Below are positions 19,496-29,615 of a DNA stretch of 64,000 nucleotides, piece after piece; the stretch's first letter is position 1, and the number at the start of each line of letters is the position of its first letter. A program made the position numbers and the translations under genes. The notes beneath the pieces were generated by a model that worked only from the letters and a program-made list of their open reading frames with translations, made no database searches and was not told the DNA's origin. Origin of the DNA: Pseudomonas sp. MM213 (lineage in GTDB: Bacteria > Pseudomonadota > Gammaproteobacteria > Pseudomonadales > Pseudomonadaceae); contig NZ_CP081943.1 of the NCBI RefSeq assembly GCF_020423045.1, positions 1,488,001 to 1,552,000 of the forward strand. Direction: 5' to 3'.

Positions 19496-20605
19496 TCAGT
19501 CGGCCAACCCCCATTTATCACTGGACGAACTTAATATCGATGCTCCCTCTCTGTGCAACTTAAGGTGTAACTTTAAATTATTCAGCGAATCCGCATTTTT
19601 TAACGCTTCGTCCTCGCTGATCACACCTTCCAGCACCAGCGCATACAAGGCGCCATCGAAGGTCTGCATCCCCAATTCGGCGGACTTTTCCATGATGCCT
19701 TTGAGCTCGGCGAATTCATTGCGCCGTATCAGGTCGCCTACGGTCGGCGTGCCCAGCATCACTTCTACCGCCGCCCTGCGTTGACCGTCACGAGTGCGCA
19801 CCAGACGCTGGGAAACGAACGCTTTAAGGTTGTTGCCCAGGTCATGCAGCAGTTGCATCCGCCGTTCTTGCGGGAAGAAATTGATAATGCGATCCAGCGC
19901 CTGATGGGCGTTGTGAGCATGCAACGTGGAAATCACCAAATGCCCGGTGTCGGCAAACGCCAGCGCATGCTCCATGGTCTCGCGGTCGCGGATCTCACCG
20001 ATCAGCACCACATCGGGCGCCTGGCGCAGGGTGTTTTTCAGCGCGGTATGAAAACTGCGGGTATCGACGCCGACCTCGCGCTGATTGATGATCGATTTTT
20101 TGTGCCGGTGGATGTACTCGATAGGGTCTTCGATGGTGACGATATGCCCGCTGCTATGGCGATTGCGGTAATCGATCAACGCCGCCAGCGAGGTCGACTT
20201 GCCCGAATCGGTGGCGCCGACGAACAGCATCAGCCCTTGTTTGAGCATCACCGTTTCCAGCAGCACGGGTGGCAACTTGAGGTCTTCGAAACGCGGAATA
20301 TCGAGCTTGATGTTGCGCACCACGATCGACACATCGTTGCGTTGCTTGAAAATATTGACCCGAAAGCGCCCGACACCCGACAACGAAATCGCCAGGTTCA
20401 TCTCCAGCTCCCGATCGAACTCCAATCGCTGTTCGGCGTCCATGATGGACGCGGCAATCGCGGCGATTTCCCCCGGTTTGAACGGCTGGTCGGCCAAGGG
20501 TTTGAGTACACCGTCAAACCGGGCGCAGGGTGGCGCACCGGTGGACAGGTACAAATCGGAACCCTCCTGGCTAGACAGGGTCTTTAACAGCGCATCGATT
20601 TCCAT
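19496..20605 (-). CDS. pilU: PilU-type twitching-motility ATPase
   Basis: 369 residues from ATG 20605 (an upstream in-frame start at 20662 would add 19 unrelated residues). PilT/PilU family retraction ATPase: Walker A GATDSGKST (130-138), Walker B region LIGEIRDRETMEHALAFADTGH, then STLHAHNA and the C-terminal AVEVMLGTPTVGDLIR. The region QALDRIINFFPQERR...NNLKAFVSQRLV matches PilU better than PilT. It would power type IV pilus retraction at the cytoplasmic face of the pilus base. The third Walker-A variable residue is Asp instead of the usual Gly; the GxxxxGKS frame is intact. No pilT or other pilus gene lies beside it. Confidence 0.88.
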   Translation of the reverse strand: MEIDALLKTLSSQEGSDLYLSTGAPPCARFDGVLKPLADQPFKPGEIAAIAASIMDAEQRLEFDRELEMNLAISLSGVGRFRVNIFKQRNDVSIVVRNIKLDIPRFEDLKLPPVLLETVMLKQGLMLFVGATDSGKSTSLAALIDYRNRHSSGHIVTIEDPIEYIHRHKKSIINQREVGVDTRSFHTALKNTLRQAPDVVLIGEIRDRETMEHALAFADTGHLVISTLHAHNAHQALDRIINFFPQERRMQLLHDLGNNLKAFVSQRLVRTRDGQRRAAVEVMLGTPTVGDLIRRNEFAELKGIMEKSAELGMQTFDGALYALVLEGVISEDEALKNADSLNNLKLHLKLHREGASILSSSSDKWGLAD

Positions 20606-20724
20606 GGCAAAAAACACCCGCGAAGCATTCAATGAACAGAAATGACCCGAAAAATCGGTCATTCAGCGTCTACCGCCCTAGGATAGTAGACGCCGTCACC
20701 CCGACAGACGTGCAGGACACCTTG

Positions 20725-23262
20725 ATGAACGCAGTACCCACCGGCAGCGATGCCCAGGCCTTGATTGCCAGACTGGACTGGGCGCGCACCCCGCTCGGCG
20801 CCGCCAGTGACTGGCCGCAGAGCCTGCGCACAGCGGTGGACATCGTGATTCACTCACCGATGCCGATGCTGTTGCTGTGGGGGCCGCAGCTTACGCAGAT
20901 CTATAACGACGGCTTCGCACTGCTGGCCGGCAGCAAGCATCCGCACGCTTTCGGACAACCGACGCACCAGATCTGGCCAGAACTCAAAGACTTTACCGAC
21001 CCGATTTACAGCGCTGTCCTACAAGGCCAGGTGCGGACCTACAGCGAACAGCGCTTCACCCTGCAACGCGACGGGAATGATTCCGACTTCTGGCTGGATT
21101 TGACCTACAGCCCGATCCGCGATGAACACGCCGAAGTCGCCGGGATTCTGGTCACGGCCATTGAAACCAATGAACGCCGACGCATCGCCCTCGAACTGGA
21201 GCAGCGCTCGGCCGCCAGCCTGAAGGCTCAGCGCGAGACCGAGGAGCGCCTGCAATTGGCGCTGGCCGCCACTGATGCCGTCGGCACCTGGGACTGGGAC
21301 ATCGGCGAAGACCGCTTCATTGCCGACGCGCACTTCGCCCAATTGCACGGCATCGATCCGCTACTCGCCAGTCAGTTGCCCATCAGCGACTATCTCGAAG
21401 CCGTGCATCCGGAAGACCGCTCGATGGTCACCCGCGGCATTAAGCAGTGCATCACCCAGGGCAGCGAATACGCCGAGGAATATCGCCTGCTGCAACCCGA
21501 CGGCCAGTTGCGCTGGGTGTTTGCCCGGGGCCGTTGTTACAAGGACCACCATGGCCGGCCGATCCGTTTCCTCGGCGCCGCGCTGGACCTGACCGAACGA
21601 AAACACACCGAACAGGCCTTGCGCCAGAGTCAGACCGAGCTGCAACTGATCATCAACGCCATGCCGATCCTGATCAGTTACGTCGACAGCGAGGAACGCT
21701 TTCGCCTGAACAACGCGGCGTACCTCGACTGGTACGGGCTGACGCCCCAGGAGCTTTACGGTCGGACCATTCGTGAGGTGCTGGGTGAAGAAGCCTACGC
21801 CTTGCGCGCCGAATACATCGCCGAAGCACTGGCGGGCAGGACCTGCTGTTTCAGCATCAGCACGCCGCATCGTGATGGCAGCACCCGACAAGCCTTGATG
21901 AATTACCTGCCCCGCCACGGGCCGGATGGCGCGGTGAACGGTTTCTACATTTTCGTGATCGACGAAACCGAGCGCAAACAGACCGAAGAAGCCTTGCGCA
22001 ACCTCAACGAAACCCTTGAGGAACGTGTCGCCGCCCGTACCCAGCAATTGGCCGAAGCCAACCAGCGCCTGCAAAACGAAATGTTCGAGCGCGAACGTGC
22101 CGAAGATGCCCTGCGCCATGCGCAGAAAATGGAAGCGGTCGGCCAGCTCACCGGCGGTATCGCCCATGACTTCAACAATATGCTCACCGGGATCATCGGC
22201 AGCCTCGACCTGATGCAGCGCTACATCGCCGATGGGCGCACCGCCGAGATCGGCCGTTTCACCGAAGCGGCGGTGTCGTCAGCCAACCGCGCGGCGGCCC
22301 TGACCCACCGCCTGCTCGCTTTCTCCCGGCGCCAGTCGCTGGACCGCAAGCCGCTGAACGCCAACGAACTGATTCATTCTCTGGAAGATTTGCTCAGCCG
22401 CACCAAGGGCGACCACATCGAGCTGAAACTGCAACTGGCCGATGAAGCCTGGCCGGTCAGCACCGACGTCAGCCAACTGGAAAACGCCCTGCTCAACCTG
22501 GTCATCAATGCGCGGGATGCCATGCCCGATGGCGGCGAGTTGCGTATCGAAACCGCCAATGTCTATCTGGACAGCAGTGACATCAACATTCTGGAACCCG
22601 TCAAGGCCGGGGATTACCTGATGATCGCCGTCAGTGACAACGGCACCGGCATGACCCCGAAAGTGTTGGCCAAGGCGTTCGATCCATTTTTCACCACCAA
22701 ACCTATCGGCCAGGGCACGGGGCTGGGTTTGTCGATGATCTACGGTTTTGCCCAGCAGTCGGGCGGCCACGTGAGCCTGTTCAGCCTGCCGGGCCAGGGC
22801 ACCAGCGTGCGCCTGTTCTTGCCGCGCTTGCACGAGATGGAGCCGCAAGATGTGCTGACGCCGGTCATCGGCGAGGCCCCCTCGGCGATAGCCGGGGAAA
22901 CCGTGGTGTTGGTGGAAGATGATCCGGCGGTGCGCATGCTGGTGTTCGATCTGCTCAAGGAGCTGGGTTATCACGCCCATGAGGCCGAAGATGCGAAGAC
23001 CGCCCTGCCCCTGCTCGAATCGGGTCTGCGGGTCGATCTGCTGGTGACCGATGTCGGGCTGCCAGGCATGAACGGTCGGCAATTGGCAGAAATCGCCCGT
23101 CAGCACCGTCCGGACCTCAAAGTGCTGTTCATGACCGGTTACGCGGAAATGGCCGCCGAGCGTCAGAGCTTCCTTGAGGAAGGCATGGACATGGTGGCCA
23201 AACCGTTTTCGGTTGACCTGCTGGCCAACAAGATTCGCACGATGATCGGCCAACCCGAGTGA
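20725..23262 (+). CDS. Hybrid sensor histidine kinase (PAS domains, HisKA, HATPase, receiver)
   Basis: From ATG 20725 (MNAVPTGSD) 845 residues; ATG 20632, only 27 bp from the divergent pilU start, is an alternative adding 31 residues. Order: an N-terminal PAS-like unit ([20 protein letters not shown]), a PAS/PAC unit ([10 protein letters not shown]...ALDLTERK), a third PAS ([17 protein letters not shown]), coiled coil, HisKA with phospho-His in [11 protein letters not shown], HATPase N and G boxes ([30 protein letters not shown]) and a C-terminal receiver with Asp in [10 protein letters not shown]. No membrane segments, so it is cytoplasmic. It may work alone or pass phosphate on; no partner response regulator adjoins it. 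Confidence 0.88.
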   Translation: MNAVPTGSDAQALIARLDWARTPLGAASDWPQSLRTAVDIVIHSPMPMLLLWGPQLTQIYNDGFALLAGSKHPHAFGQPTHQIWPELKDFTDPIYSAVLQGQVRTYSEQRFTLQRDGNDSDFWLDLTYSPIRDEHAEVAGILVTAIETNERRRIALELEQRSAASLKAQRETEERLQLALAATDAVGTWDWDIGEDRFIADAHFAQLHGIDPLLASQLPISDYLEAVHPEDRSMVTRGIKQCITQGSEYAEEYRLLQPDGQLRWVFARGRCYKDHHGRPIRFLGAALDLTERKHTEQALRQSQTELQLIINAMPILISYVDSEERFRLNNAAYLDWYGLTPQELYGRTIREVLGEEAYALRAEYIAEALAGRTCCFSISTPHRDGSTRQALMNYLPRHGPDGAVNGFYIFVIDETERKQTEEALRNLNETLEERVAARTQQLAEANQRLQNEMFERERAEDALRHAQKMEAVGQLTGGIAHDFNNMLTGIIGSLDLMQRYIADGRTAEIGRFTEAAVSSANRAAALTHRLLAFSRRQSLDRKPLNANELIHSLEDLLSRTKGDHIELKLQLADEAWPVSTDVSQLENALLNLVINARDAMPDGGELRIETANVYLDSSDINILEPVKAGDYLMIAVSDNGTGMTPKVLAKAFDPFFTTKPIGQGTGLGLSMIYGFAQQSGGHVSLFSLPGQGTSVRLFLPRLHEMEPQDVLTPVIGEAPSAIAGETVVLVEDDPAVRMLVFDLLKELGYHAHEAEDAKTALPLLESGLRVDLLVTDVGLPGMNGRQLAEIARQHRPDLKVLFMTGYAEMAAERQSFLEEGMDMVAKPFSVDLLANKIRTMIGQPE

Positions 23263-23327
23263 GTTGAGGCATAATCGCGCGCCCCGATCCACCCACATAG
23301 CCACTACCGTTGCAAGGTACTCGCCCC

Positions 23328-23603
23328 ATGAAAGCTCAAGCCCGCCACATTCTGGTGAAAACCTCGGAAGAAGCCGAGCAGCTCAAACAACGCATCGCCA
23401 AGGGCGAAGCCTTCGATGTGCTGGCCAAGAAGTATTCCACCTGCCCGTCCGGCAAGCGCGGCGGTGATCTCGGTGAAGTACGGCCTGGGCAGATGGTCGG
23501 TGTGATTGATGCGGTGATTTTCAAGAAGCCGTTGCGGGTGGTGCATGGCCCGATCAAGAGCAAGTTTGGCTATCACCTGGTGCAGGTGTTTTATCGGGAT
23601 TAA
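23328..23603 (+). CDS. Second PpiC-type parvulin peptidyl-prolyl isomerase
   Basis: 91 residues from ATG 23328 (MKAQARHILVKTSEE); AAGGT precedes it. It has the same motifs as the parvulin at 3426-3707: ARHILVK, FDVLAKKYSTCPSGKRGGDLGEVRPGQMV and SKFGYHLVQV. No signal peptide, so cytoplasmic. It is more basic than its paralogue. It lies 65 bp after the sensor kinase gene on the same strand; no functional link is evident. Confidence 0.92.
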   Translation: MKAQARHILVKTSEEAEQLKQRIAKGEAFDVLAKKYSTCPSGKRGGDLGEVRPGQMVGVIDAVIFKKPLRVVHGPIKSKFGYHLVQVFYRD

Positions 23604-23624
23604 GTGGTTGCCTTGAGGACCCCA

Positions 23625-23715
23625 TCGTCGGAACGCCGCCCGGAGCCGGCTCACCCCCACATTGGATTTGCGGCGTACACAGATCCATTGTGGGAGCGAG
23701 CCTGCTCGCGATCCG
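23625..23715. repeat. Degenerate REP-type element
   Basis: Holds CATCGTCGGAACGCCGCCCGG, whose inverse is found at about 63826-63846 inside the REP array, and a GTGGGAGCGAGCCTGCTCGCGAT half-element at 23690-23713. Confidence 0.55.
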
Positions 23716-23742
23716 ACTGCGCAGCAGCCGGCCATTCACCAC

Positions 23743-24674
23743 CTACCGCGGAATCAACGCCCCCGGCACCTGAATCACCCGACTCGCCAACCGATGCCCC
23801 GCCTCCGCCGCTTCGACCGGGCTCCCCCCTTGAGCCGACTGGCCAGGTACGCCGCACTGAACGAATCCCCCGCCGCCGTGGTGTCCACCACGCGTTCGAC
23901 CTTCTGCGCCGGCACTTCGAACGACTCGCCCTCACAGCGAATCAGGCACGCTTCGGCACCACGCTTGAGCACCACTTCCGGCGTACCCACCTGTTCGTAC
24001 GCGGCGAACACCGCCTCGCAATCGGAAAAATGAAACAACGCCTGTTCGTCGTCGACAGTCAGCAACGCCAGATCGACATACGGCAACACGCTGCGATACG
24101 CCGCCCGAGCGTCCTCGATCGACGCCCACAAACGTGGCCGGTAGTTGTTGTCGAACACGATCCGCGCATCCCGCTGCCGTGCTTCGATCAGGGTTTCCAG
24201 CAACTTCTCCCGACCTTGCACACCGAGCACCGCCAGGGTGATGCCGCTGAAATACAACACGTCGTAATCCGGCAGCGCCGCGAGGATCGGCGCGGCGGCT
24301 GGCGTGGTAAAGCAATCGCGGACGGCGGCTTCGTTGCGCCAGTAGAGAAAACGCCGCTCACCCGCGGCGTCGGTCTGGATGCAGTACAAACCGGGCAAGC
24401 GACCGGGCAGGCGCTGGACCATGTCCAGGCCGATGTTTTCGGCGGCCCAGCTTTGGCACATGGCATCGCTGAAGCTGTCATCGCCCAGGGCGGTGACGTA
24501 ATCCACCGAGCCGGCCGCGCCCAGTTCCCGGGACAGGTAGACCGCCGTGTTCAAGGTATCGCCGCCGAAGCTCTGTTGCAGACTGCCGTCGGCGCTGTGT
24601 TGCAACTCGATCATGCATTCGCCGATCAGGGCGATGCGCGGGATGTTGGGGCCGAGTGTGTTGATGGTGTTCAT
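23743..24674 (-). CDS. kdgK: 2-dehydro-3-deoxygluconokinase (PfkB family), frameshifted near its C-terminus
   Basis: ATG 24674. PfkB sugar kinase phosphorylating 2-keto-3-deoxygluconate: IALIGECMIEL, substrate motif GGDTLNTAVYLSREL, and anion-hole motif DTTAAGDSFSAAYLA. As written, the frame continues through a run of six G (coding strand 23829-23824) into an atypical tail RSKRRRRGIGWRVG and stops at 23775. Adding one base at that run restores SPVEAAEAGHRLASRVIQVP then GALIPR and a stop at 23743, the normal end of KdgK. So the sequence has lost one G, either a real mutation or a homopolymer error. It is the last gene of the minus-strand cluster. Confidence 0.85.
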
Positions 24675-24716
24675 TGTTGTGGTGTCTCTGGTGGTTCGGT
24701 GGTGTCTGGTCGGGCG

Positions 24717-24825
24717 CCTTCGCGGGCAAGCCTCGCTCCTACAGGTTTTGTGTCATTCGCAAATGATGATTACGGCACAAATCCTGTAGGAGCGTGCGGT
24801 GCGACGACTCGACTTGCCCGCGAAG
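24717..24825. repeat. REP doublet
   Basis: CCTTCGCGGGCAAGCCTCGCT at 24717-24737 and an inverted, altered copy (GTAGGAGCGTGCGGTGCGACGACTCGACTTGCCCGCGAAGG) ending at 24825, between kdgK and the deaminase gene. Confidence 0.85.
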
Positions 24826-24846
24826 GCCGCGCCTCGGTCTGGAACC

Positions 24847-26064
24847 TTAGAAACAGGTTTCCATGGTTTCGATGACATTCAACTGCTCATCCACCAGACA
24901 CCCCGTGCGCCACTTGTCGAACGTCAGGCACGGGTGCGAAGTGCCGAACGAAATGATGTCGCCCACCCGCAGTTCAATCCCCGGCGCCACCGTCATGAAC
25001 GCGTGCTGGTCCATCACCGCCGTTACCTTGCAGGCACTGACGTCGTCGCCCGTTGCCGGCACTACACCGGCCTTGTAACGCAGCAACGGCACCGGCAGCC
25101 CGGCGTCGTAGGCCACGTCGCGTTTGCCTAGGGCAATCACCGCAAAACCCGGTTCCGGCAACGATTGCACATGCGCCCAGACTTCCAGCGCCGGGCGCAG
25201 GCCTTCGTGCAGATCGCTACGACGGTCGAGCACGCAGCATTGCGCTTCTTTATAGATGCCATGGTCGTGGGCCACGTAGCTGCCAGGACGCAATACGCTG
25301 AGGAAGCGCCCGCCAGCGTTCTGCGCTTCGAAGGACTCGGCGATCAGGTCGTACCAGGCCGAACCCGACGCGGTGATGATCGGCTTGGCAATGGCGAACG
25401 CGCCGCTGTCCTGCAATTGCACCGCCAGACGCACCAGCGACGCGGCGAATGCACGAATGCCGGTGACCGCATGATCACCGTGAATCACGCCTTCATAACC
25501 TTCGATACCGGTCAGTGCCAACGCGGGTTGTGCATTGATGGCCTTGGCCAAAGCGATCACTTCCTCCTCGGTCCGGCAACCGCAACGGCCACCCACCACG
25601 CCGTACTCGATCATCACGTTCAGGCGCACACCGCGCGAGGCGAAATACGCACCGAGGTCAGCGACGTTGTCCGGGTGATCGACCATGCAATGGAAATCGA
25701 ACGTCGGGTCCGCCAGCAGATCGGCGATCAGCGCCATGTTCGGCGTCCCCACCAGTTGGTTGGCCATCAGCACCCGACGCACACCATGTGCGTACGCCGC
25801 GCGGGTTTGCGTGGCGCTGGCCAGGGTGATGCCCCAGGCGCCGGCGTCCAGTTGGCGGCGAAACAAGGCCGGGGTCATGCTGGTTTTGCCGTGAGGCGCG
25901 AGTTCGGCGCCGCTGTTGCTGACGAACGCCTGCATCCAGCGAATGTTGTGTTCCAGCGCCTCGCGATGCAGCACCAGCGCCGGCAGGCTGACGTCGCGCA
26001 CCAGATGGGCACCGGTCTGGGCAAAGCCCTTTTCCACGGCAGCAGTATTTTGGGCAGAAGACAT
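24847..26064 (-). CDS. DSD1-type PLP enzyme: probable D-serine/D-hydroxyamino-acid dehydratase
   Basis: 405 residues from ATG 26064 after GAGGAG. N-terminal alanine-racemase-like barrel with PLP lysine Lys60 in ELAPHGKTSM, and a C-terminal beta domain ending SHPC (His377, Cys379). In this fold the metal pair His-x-Cys is known from D-serine dehydratase Dsd1, while D-threonine aldolases carry His-x-Asp; this favours a dehydratase. The reaction would release pyruvate or a 2-oxo acid and ammonia through an enamine. RidA, encoded in the same cluster, hydrolyses exactly such enamines, which supports the call. Exact substrate unknown. Confidence 0.8.
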   Translation of the reverse strand: MSSAQNTAAVEKGFAQTGAHLVRDVSLPALVLHREALEHNIRWMQAFVSNSGAELAPHGKTSMTPALFRRQLDAGAWGITLASATQTRAAYAHGVRRVLMANQLVGTPNMALIADLLADPTFDFHCMVDHPDNVADLGAYFASRGVRLNVMIEYGVVGGRCGCRTEEEVIALAKAINAQPALALTGIEGYEGVIHGDHAVTGIRAFAASLVRLAVQLQDSGAFAIAKPIITASGSAWYDLIAESFEAQNAGGRFLSVLRPGSYVAHDHGIYKEAQCCVLDRRSDLHEGLRPALEVWAHVQSLPEPGFAVIALGKRDVAYDAGLPVPLLRYKAGVVPATGDDVSACKVTAVMDQHAFMTVAPGIELRVGDIISFGTSHPCLTFDKWRTGCLVDEQLNVIETMETCF

Positions 26065-26105
26065 GGTCGAACTCCTCACATTTTCGCGGCCGCGAACAGC
26101 CGCTG

Positions 26106-26870
26106 TTATTCGTTAATGCGACGGGCCAGGCGGTTGGCGTTGTCGATCAACACCCGGCGATAGTCGTTGTAATGCGTCTTGGCATCGGCCCGTGGGGCGA
26201 CGATGCACAGGGTCGCAATGGCCACGCCGTTCGGGTCTTTGACCGGGGCGGCGAAGCAATGGGTAAAGGTGTCGGCGACACTGTCGAAGGAGAAAAAACC
26301 GTCGATGCCGGCCTGACGGATTTCACCGAGAAACTGCTCCAGCGGCAGGCGTTCACCGTTAGGCAGGATGAAGTCGTCGTGATCGATCAGGTCGATGATT
26401 TCCTGGTCGCTCAGGTGCGCCAGCAACAGGCGCCCGGACGCGGTCCAGGGGATCGGCGCGTTTTCGCCGATGTCCGAGGAAATGCGGAAATGCCGCTCAC
26501 CCTCTTTCATCAATGCCACCGTGTATTTGCGCCCGTTGAGCAGGCACATCTGCGCGGTTTCATGGGTCTGGCTGACGATCTCCTGCAAGGCGTGATCGGC
26601 CTCGCGGGTCAGGTCGAAATGACGCAAATGCGCCTGCCCGAGGAAGTACAGCTGACGGCCGAGGTAGACGTGACCGTCCTTGCCCACGGGCTCCAGAATC
26701 CGCCGTTCGAGCAAGGACGCCACCAGTTCGTAGACCGTGGATTTCGGGCTGCCGATGCCACTGGCAATTTCATTCGGACGCAGGGGCTGGCCGATCTCCT
26801 TGAGGAAATCGAGGATATCGAACGCCCGGTCCAGACCGCGAGCCCGGCGCTTGATGGTGTCTTCGGTCAT
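26106..26870 (-). CDS. IclR-family transcriptional regulator
   Basis: 254 residues: N-terminal winged helix (GLDRAFDILDFLKEIGQPLRPNEIASGIGSPKSTVYELVASLLERRIL, residues 12-60) and C-terminal effector domain (TAQMCLLNGRKYTV, GENAPIPWTASGRLLLA, GVAIATLCIV). It lies inside the deaminase-RidA-ABC cluster on the same strand, 42 bp before the deaminase gene, and probably regulates this cluster in response to its substrate. A REPIN (26935-26999) separates it from ridA. Confidence 0.88.
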   Translation of the reverse strand: MTEDTIKRRARGLDRAFDILDFLKEIGQPLRPNEIASGIGSPKSTVYELVASLLERRILEPVGKDGHVYLGRQLYFLGQAHLRHFDLTREADHALQEIVSQTHETAQMCLLNGRKYTVALMKEGERHFRISSDIGENAPIPWTASGRLLLAHLSDQEIIDLIDHDDFILPNGERLPLEQFLGEIRQAGIDGFFSFDSVADTFTHCFAAPVKDPNGVAIATLCIVAPRADAKTHYNDYRRVLIDNANRLARRINE

Positions 26871-26934
26871 GTTTCAAATTCCCATTCAAAGTGCCGGGAG
26901 TTTACCTAGAGTGCCGTGTCGACCGTTAGGCCGC

Positions 26935-26999
26935 CTTCGCGGGCAAGCCTCGCTCCTACAGACGATGAGCTCATGTAGGAGCGAGGCTTGCCCGCGAAG
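26935..26999. repeat. REP doublet (REPIN)
   Basis: Inverted copies of CTTCGCGGGCAAGCCTCGCTC with a very short spacer. Confidence 0.9.
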
Positions 27000-27014
27000 A
27001 ATTCACCGCAAATC

Positions 27015-27404
27015 TCAGGCCTTTTTCTTGTACGCGATGCAGTCGATCTCGACCTTGCAATCGACCATCATGTTCGCCTGCACGCAGGCCCGGGCCGGTG
27101 CGTGTTCGGGTTTGAAGTACTCGGAGAAGACCTTGTTGAAACTGGTGAAATCCCGCGGATCTTCCAGCCACACCCCGGCGCGCACCACATCTTCGAGGCC
27201 ATAACCGGCCTCTTCGAGAATCGCGATCAGGTTCTTCATGGTCTGGTGAGTCTGCTCGACGATGCCGCCAACAATGATCTCGCCATCCAACGCCGGCACC
27301 TGGCCAGAAACGTGCAGCCAGCCGTCGGCTTCAACGGCGCGGGCGAAAGGACGAGGCGTACCGCCAGCGGCGCTGCTGCCGGTGCCGTAACGAGTAATGC
27401 TCAT
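27015..27404 (-). CDS. RidA-family enamine/imine deaminase
   Basis: 129 residues. Trimeric RidA fold with the substrate-binding Arg in the APARACVQ segment and the C-terminal EIDCIAYKKK. RidA proteins hydrolyse reactive 2-aminoacrylate-type enamines released by PLP dehydratases. The neighbouring DSD1-type enzyme is a likely source, so this copy is probably a dedicated member rather than the housekeeping RidA. It follows the ABC transporter genes with a 30-bp gap. Confidence 0.88.
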   Translation of the reverse strand: MSITRYGTGSSAAGGTPRPFARAVEADGWLHVSGQVPALDGEIIVGGIVEQTHQTMKNLIAILEEAGYGLEDVVRAGVWLEDPRDFTSFNKVFSEYFKPEHAPARACVQANMMVDCKVEIDCIAYKKKA

Positions 27405-27434
27405 GAGTGTTTCTCCTGATTGAAAAGCTAAAAG

Positions 27435-28232
27435 TTAAAACCGCGTGTTTTTGAGGAACTCAGCCAGACGCGGTGATTGCGGGCGTTCGAACAGCTCCTT
27501 GGGAGGCCCCTGCTCTTCGATACGCCCCTGATTCATGAAAACGATCTTGTCCGAGACCTCGAAAGCGAAGCGCATTTCGTGGGTCACCAAGAGCATGGTC
27601 ATGCCATCCTCGGCCAGGCCCTTGATCACGCTCAGCACTTCGCCCACCAGTTCCGGGTCGAGGGCCGAGGTGACTTCGTCGAACAGCATCAGGCTCGGGT
27701 TCATTGCGATCGCCCGGGCAATCGCCACGCGCTGTTGCTGACCGCCCGACAATTGCCCCGGATAGTGATCGCGGCGCTCCAGCAAACCGACCCGCTCGAG
27801 CCATTTTTCGGCGAGCGCGACAGCCTCGTCCTTGTGCAGCTTTTTGACCTTGAGCAAACCCAAGGTGACGTTCTGCAATGCGGTCAGGTGCGGGAACAGG
27901 TTGAACTGCTGGAACGCCATGCCGGTCATCGCGCGATGGCGGGCGATGACTTTTTCCGGGTGGCGTATGCGCTTGCCATTGACCTCGTCATAGCCGATGG
28001 ATTCGCCATCGAGCATGATCTGTCCGCCCTGGAATTCTTCGAGCATGTTCACGCAACGCAGCAGCGTGGTCTTGCCCGAGCCGCTGGAGCCGATCAGCGT
28101 GACCACGTTGCCGCGCTGCATGGTCAAGTCGACGCCCTTGAGCACTTCGAGCTGGCCATATTTTTTGTGCAGCCCGCGAATGTCCAGCAGGGGCTGCTCA
28201 TTTGGAACGTTCGAAACTTGAGGTTGAGTCAT
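27435..28232 (-). CDS. Polar amino acid ABC transporter ATPase
   Basis: 265 residues with Walker [10 protein letters not shown], signature [19 protein letters not shown], Walker [15 protein letters not shown] and H-loop VTHEM: the GlnQ/HisP class, in which E in FDEVTSALD is typical. Energises uptake together with the two permeases upstream; its start overlaps the permease stop by 4 bp (28229-28232). Confidence 0.92.
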   Translation of the reverse strand: MTQPQVSNVPNEQPLLDIRGLHKKYGQLEVLKGVDLTMQRGNVVTLIGSSGSGKTTLLRCVNMLEEFQGGQIMLDGESIGYDEVNGKRIRHPEKVIARHRAMTGMAFQQFNLFPHLTALQNVTLGLLKVKKLHKDEAVALAEKWLERVGLLERRDHYPGQLSGGQQQRVAIARAIAMNPSLMLFDEVTSALDPELVGEVLSVIKGLAEDGMTMLLVTHEMRFAFEVSDKIVFMNQGRIEEQGPPKELFERPQSPRLAEFLKNTRF

Positions 28233-28891
28233 GGCAAGGCCACCCGCTTTTCAATGTGCCGGCCGAGTAATTCGATGGCGTAGTTGATGACGAAAAACAG
28301 AAATCCGGCGAACAGGTAAAACTCCAGCGTCATGAAGGTCCGGGCGATGATCTGCTGGGTGCTGAGCAGCAACTCGGCCACGCCGATCACCGACAGCAGC
28401 GTCGAAGCCTTGACGATCTCGGTGGACGAATTGACCCAGGTCGGCAGGATCTGCCGTAGCGCCTGCGGCAACAGCACGTAACCGAGGGCTTGATAGAACG
28501 TCAGCCCAATCGCCTTGCTCGCTTCCATTTGACCGCTCGGCAACGCTTGCAGCGCGCCGCGCACAATCTCGGCGACGTGGGAACCGCAGAACAGCGTCAA
28601 CCCCAAGGCTCCGGCCTGGAATGCACTGATCTGCCAGCCCAATGCGGGCGCCATGTAGAAGCAAGCGAGTACCAACACAAACACCGGTGTGCCGCGAATA
28701 ATGTCCACGTAAAAACGGAACGGCGCACGCATCCAGAACTTGCCGTAAGTCAGCACCAGACCGGCGACAATGCCGACCATCGTGCCCAGCAAAATCGCCA
28801 GCGCCGAGACCTGCACACTGGTCAGGAAGCCTTGCCACAACACTTCGCGGGCAACCCATAACTCATGCAACCAACTGGGTGATTCGTACAT
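28229..28891 (-). CDS. Amino acid ABC transporter permease
   Basis: 220 residues, HisM/GlnP type with about five membrane helices and the EAA-like loop [31 protein letters not shown]. It forms the channel with the permease encoded at 28901-29563, from which it is separated by 9 bp. Confidence 0.92.
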   Translation of the reverse strand: MYESPSWLHELWVAREVLWQGFLTSVQVSALAILLGTMVGIVAGLVLTYGKFWMRAPFRFYVDIIRGTPVFVLVLACFYMAPALGWQISAFQAGALGLTLFCGSHVAEIVRGALQALPSGQMEASKAIGLTFYQALGYVLLPQALRQILPTWVNSSTEIVKASTLLSVIGVAELLLSTQQIIARTFMTLEFYLFAGFLFFVINYAIELLGRHIEKRVALP

Positions 28892-28900
28892 GAGGGCCTC

Positions 28901-29563
28901 CTATCGGCGGATCGCCAGACGCTGCTCGAGGTAACGCAGCATCATGGCAATGAGGTAACAGGCCGCAACATAGAGCGCTGTGGTCACCAGCCAGGTTTCA
29001 ATCACCCGGTAGCTCTCGACATTGATCTTGCGCGCGTAATAGGTCAGCTCGGGCACGGCTATCGCCGCCGCCAGCGAGGTGTCCTTGAACAGCGAAATGA
29101 AGTTGTTCGACAAGGCCGGCAGCACGTTGCGCAACATCACCGGCACAGTGACGTAGGCCTTGACCTGCCACTCGCCCAAGCCGATGGCCAACCCGGCTTC
29201 GCGCTGGCCCTTGGGAATGCTCAACAAACCGCCCCGGAACACTTCGGTCAGGTACGCCCCGGCATACAGCGACAGGGTGATGATGAACGACGGGATCTTG
29301 TCCAGACGAATCCCCAGGCTCGGCAACGCGAAGTAGATCAACAGAATCAACACCAGAATCGGCGTATTACGGATCACCGTCACATACACCGACGCCATCA
29401 CCCGCAATGCGCGGTGCTTTGAGAGCAAAGCAAACGCCATCATCAGGCCGATCACGCAACCGATGGCGATCGACACCAGCGCCAGCTCCAGGCCCAGGCC
29501 GAGCCCCGCCAGCAAGGTGTCGAAATCGCGCCACACGGCGGCAAAATTCAACTGATAGTTCAT
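28901..29563 (-). CDS. Amino acid ABC transporter permease
   Basis: 220 residues, HisM/GlnP type; EAA loop QREAGLAIGLGEWQVKAYVTVPVMLRNVLPALSN and the hydrophobic helices typical of the family. Same length as its partner. It lies 52 bp after the binding-protein gene. Confidence 0.92.
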   Translation of the reverse strand: MNYQLNFAAVWRDFDTLLAGLGLGLELALVSIAIGCVIGLMMAFALLSKHRALRVMASVYVTVIRNTPILVLILLIYFALPSLGIRLDKIPSFIITLSLYAGAYLTEVFRGGLLSIPKGQREAGLAIGLGEWQVKAYVTVPVMLRNVLPALSNNFISLFKDTSLAAAIAVPELTYYARKINVESYRVIETWLVTTALYVAACYLIAMMLRYLEQRLAIRR

Positions 29564-29615
29564 GGTCAGCAGTACCTTGAACGGGGCGCGTTATGGGCGC
29601 CCCACTCTCACGGGG

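Noticed and set aside
23604..24875. 423-codon plus-strand frame over kdgK
   Set aside because: Antisense shadow of kdgK plus REP sequence; low-complexity Arg/His/Gln-rich product.
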